From positions 1,206,292-1,270,291 of the forward strand of contig NZ_QMEM01000001.1 in assembly GCF_003390915.1 (NCBI RefSeq): a stretch of DNA of 64,000 nucleotides, given 5' to 3'. The notes beneath the pieces are model-generated. The model searched no databases and was not told where the DNA came from. It saw only the letters and a program-made list of their open reading frames with translations. A program made the position numbers and the translations under genes. The stretch is from Lewinella sp. IMCC34183 (GTDB taxonomy: Bacteria; Bacteroidota; Bacteroidia; Chitinophagales; Saprospiraceae). Below, piece after piece: positions 62,552 through 64,000 of this stretch (positions are counted from its first letter, which is position 1; each line of letters opens with the position of its first letter).

Positions 62552-63457
62552 ATGATTGCCTTTATCTTTCGATTATTATTACTAAGTGTATTTGTAGCTG
62601 CAAGTTGCACAACAAAAGTCGGTAGTAGGAAGACTTCATCTATAGATGGTGTGACGACGGTAAAAACCAACGAGAGAATCATTCCATGCAATCCTCCTGA
62701 TAAAAGATATTCAAAAGATGTAACGAGGGCCGTCAAAACTCAACTTACTAGTATGCCTAATCTACCAGATATTGAATTTGAAACGGAAACTAAGAAAAAC
62801 GTTATAGCATTATCTGATTACTCCTCAAAAGGTTTGGACATAGACCTTCTCTTATACCGTTTTTGTGAAATTACTACCAATAGAGGTTTTTCACCAGAGC
62901 AAACTAAAGAGTTTTACCAAGAGCAGTCAAGGATTTGGTTCATGGCTTTGGATGATAAACAAGAAGCTCTTAGCTCAATTCAAAAAAGTCAGGAGGTCAT
63001 AATCAAGCAAAATTTAGAAGTGCAAAACGAACTTCAGAGATTGAAGGAAATGTTTGATAATAAGTATCGTAAAGAAGGGCTTGAGATATCTAAAAGGCTA
63101 TCAGAAAAATACAATGCTGGTCATGTCATATTTGGAATTATTGATGGGAAATTTTATTATCCTCCCATTAATCAAGTTGAGAATTATGATTTTGTCATTA
63201 ACTACGACAATATACAGATTACCGAAAGCCCCACGAGTGACTTAGCCTATCGCGTTGTGGGGATGGTAGTATCAGTAAACTCGACAGAGCGAAATGTAGA
63301 TTTAAGTTTAGGCTTAAATTTCGATATTCCGAAGTCTCCTTCTGAATATTCACGGAAGCTTATGACAATCGCTCCCGAACTCCCTGTGCCGTATTTTGAG
63401 ATGATAGATGGAGACTCGACTATACCTATTTATGCAATTGGATGGAGGTTAGAATGA
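62552..63457 (+). CDS. Lipoprotein with coiled coil, unknown function
   Basis: A 301-aa protein with a lipobox (LLLLSVFVAASC, Cys 19). A central helical, coiled-coil-like part (FYQEQSRIWFMALDDKQEALSSIQKSQEVIIKQNLEVQNELQRLKEMF) is followed by a beta-rich domain (YNAGHVIFGIIDGKFYYPPINQVENYDFVINYDNIQI). Family not recognised. It is A+T-rich like the caspase cassette and lies between the direct repeat and an IS remnant, so it is probably cargo of the same island, though 0.8 kb and a repeat separate it from the caspase gene. Confidence 0.7.
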   Translation: MIAFIFRLLLLSVFVAASCTTKVGSRKTSSIDGVTTVKTNERIIPCNPPDKRYSKDVTRAVKTQLTSMPNLPDIEFETETKKNVIALSDYSSKGLDIDLLLYRFCEITTNRGFSPEQTKEFYQEQSRIWFMALDDKQEALSSIQKSQEVIIKQNLEVQNELQRLKEMFDNKYRKEGLEISKRLSEKYNAGHVIFGIIDGKFYYPPINQVENYDFVINYDNIQITESPTSDLAYRVVGMVVSVNSTERNVDLSLGLNFDIPKSPSEYSRKLMTIAPELPVPYFEMIDGDSTIPIYAIGWRLE

Positions 63458-63491
63458 TTCGCTTTATACTGAAATAGTAAGTACAATCGGG

Positions 63492-63515
63492 GAGTATTGC
63501 ATAAAGTGTGTCACG
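63492..63515. repeat. Terminal inverted repeat of the second IS256-family element
   Basis: GAGTATTGCATAAAGTGTGT is the same as the right end of the first IS (59624-59646, inverted). It is about 90 bp beyond the end of the transposase remnant. Confidence 0.7.
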
Positions 63516-63604
63516 GCATGTTCTAGCGGGAGTAGTTTTTGGTCAAGCCCCCGTAGAAAGTCCGGGGGGGGGGGCTTGGGCAAAAAATACGCTGACGGCC
63601 GCGC

Positions 63605-63885
63605 TCACAGGTCCAGACGCAATCGGTCACCGTAGAGGATGGCCAGCTGAGCCGGGATGCCGTTCCAGTTGCGCATTGGCTTTTGCCACTTCGCGGTGAC
63701 GTCGCGCTGTAACAGGTAGAGCAGCTTAGTTAGCTTCGCTACTGCCTGCGGCGGTCATCAGCGCCGTGTCGGAAGTAAACGACCCCTTGGTCTTGGTTAC
63801 CCGCCGCAGCTGGCGATGGAAGGCCTCAATGGCGTTCGTCGTGTGGATCACTTTGCGGATCAGTGGGGTGCAGTTGTAGACTTCC
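63605..63885 (-). pseudogene. IS256-family transposase remnant (C-terminal part)
   Basis: On the minus strand the sequence reads TPLIRKVIHTTNAIEAFHRQLRRVTKTKGSFTSDTALM and, further on, LLYLLQRDVTAKWQKPM ... LAILYGDRLRLDL, ending at TGA 63607-63605. About 26-30 nt of extra sequence containing stops interrupts it near 63725-63755, and its 5' part is replaced by an IS3-type fragment. The matching IS end GGAGTATTGCATAAAGTGTG lies near 63492. Confidence 0.75.
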
Positions 63886-63886
63886 C

Positions 63887-64000
63887 CTAGGCCGCGACCA
63901 CGGAATAGTAGAATTTCTGGTTTTCGAGTTCGTAGATTTCCGGGCTGATGTGGCCAAGATTTTCGTGTGGTCGGATGAGGTTGTAGGTTTGACTCCAGGC
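63887..64000 (-). CDS. IS3/IS481-type transposase, C-terminal fragment (cut by window edge)
   Basis: The minus-strand frame reads WSQTYNLIRPHENLGHISPE and on to YELENQKFYYSVVAA before TAG at 63889-63887. YNxxRPHxxLGxxSPxxY is the C-terminal signature of rve-type DDE transposases. Only 37 residues are visible; the rest lies beyond the window. It abuts the IS256 remnant, so one element inserted into or recombined with the other. Confidence 0.7.
   Translation of the reverse strand, partial: AWSQTYNLIRPHENLGHISPEIYELENQKFYYSVVAA

Noticed and set aside
63564..63574. Run of 11 G as a phase-variation switch
   Set aside because: It lies in the non-coding tail of an IS remnant with no promoter or ORF that it could switch.

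Overview
The window is GC-rich DNA from a member of the Bacteroidota, most likely Saprospiria (Lewinella/Neolewinella-like). The evidence is: type IX secretion C-terminal sorting domains on two large secreted proteins, TAnnTTTG -7 promoter elements, a hybrid two-component system (HTCS), LytTR/His_kinase two-component pairs, a long Bacteroidota-type PurF paralogue, and the scarcity of Shine-Dalgarno sites. The genus is an inference; nothing in the window proves it.

Layout. 1-7000: the 3' end of tyrS, then two tandem paralogous T9SS cargo proteins built from Ig/PKD modules and repeated 'LEAEC' carbohydrate-binding-like modules. 7000-18550: envelope and housekeeping genes (gmhA, maf, a PpiD-like foldase, a 58-aa membrane protein, lptC, a two-component locus with a tiny double-glycine-leader peptide gene between regulator and kinase, a K+ channel with a zinc ribbon, exbD, an SGNH lipoprotein, a flippase, a DUF3109 protein). 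18548-32603: secreted hydrolases (M1, S8 and M16 peptidases), an alpha/beta hydrolase, a CrtA-like monooxygenase, a sugar dehydrogenase and a 1433-aa HTCS. 32700-34500: a non-coding array of about 505-bp tandem repeats. 34537-40647: a membrane protein, a PurF-like amidotransferase, a RAYT (Y1) transposase inside REP-type hairpin arrays, and a GH39 enzyme. 40769-46646: decayed genes, namely a frameshifted beta-helix lipoprotein, two convergent truncated genes fused tail to tail, and a doubly broken helical-repeat gene. 46817-58072: DUF1328, katG, sulfotransferase, nitrilase, an outer-membrane protein, a relic of a duplicated nitrilase/THI5-like pair, the intact THI5-like gene, a haem-binding dehydrogenase and GH43. 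58257-64000: an IS-bounded, A+T-rich island.

Two systems deserve most attention. (1) At 11279-14291 a LytTR response regulator, a 49-aa GG-leader peptide and a soluble TPR histidine kinase form a three-gene cassette with the logic of a peptide-pheromone circuit, but with a kinase that appears to lack membrane segments. (2) At 59809-61756 a 119-aa protein resembling the EACC1 adaptor overlaps a caspase-like protease that carries two membrane helices. This looks like a biological-conflict (possible anti-phage or suicide) module brought in on mobile DNA; it lies between two copies of a roughly 220-bp segment derived from a GH43 gene end, next to one nearly complete and two partial insertion sequences.

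All functions are read from sequence motifs and general family knowledge. No database search, alignment or structure prediction was run.
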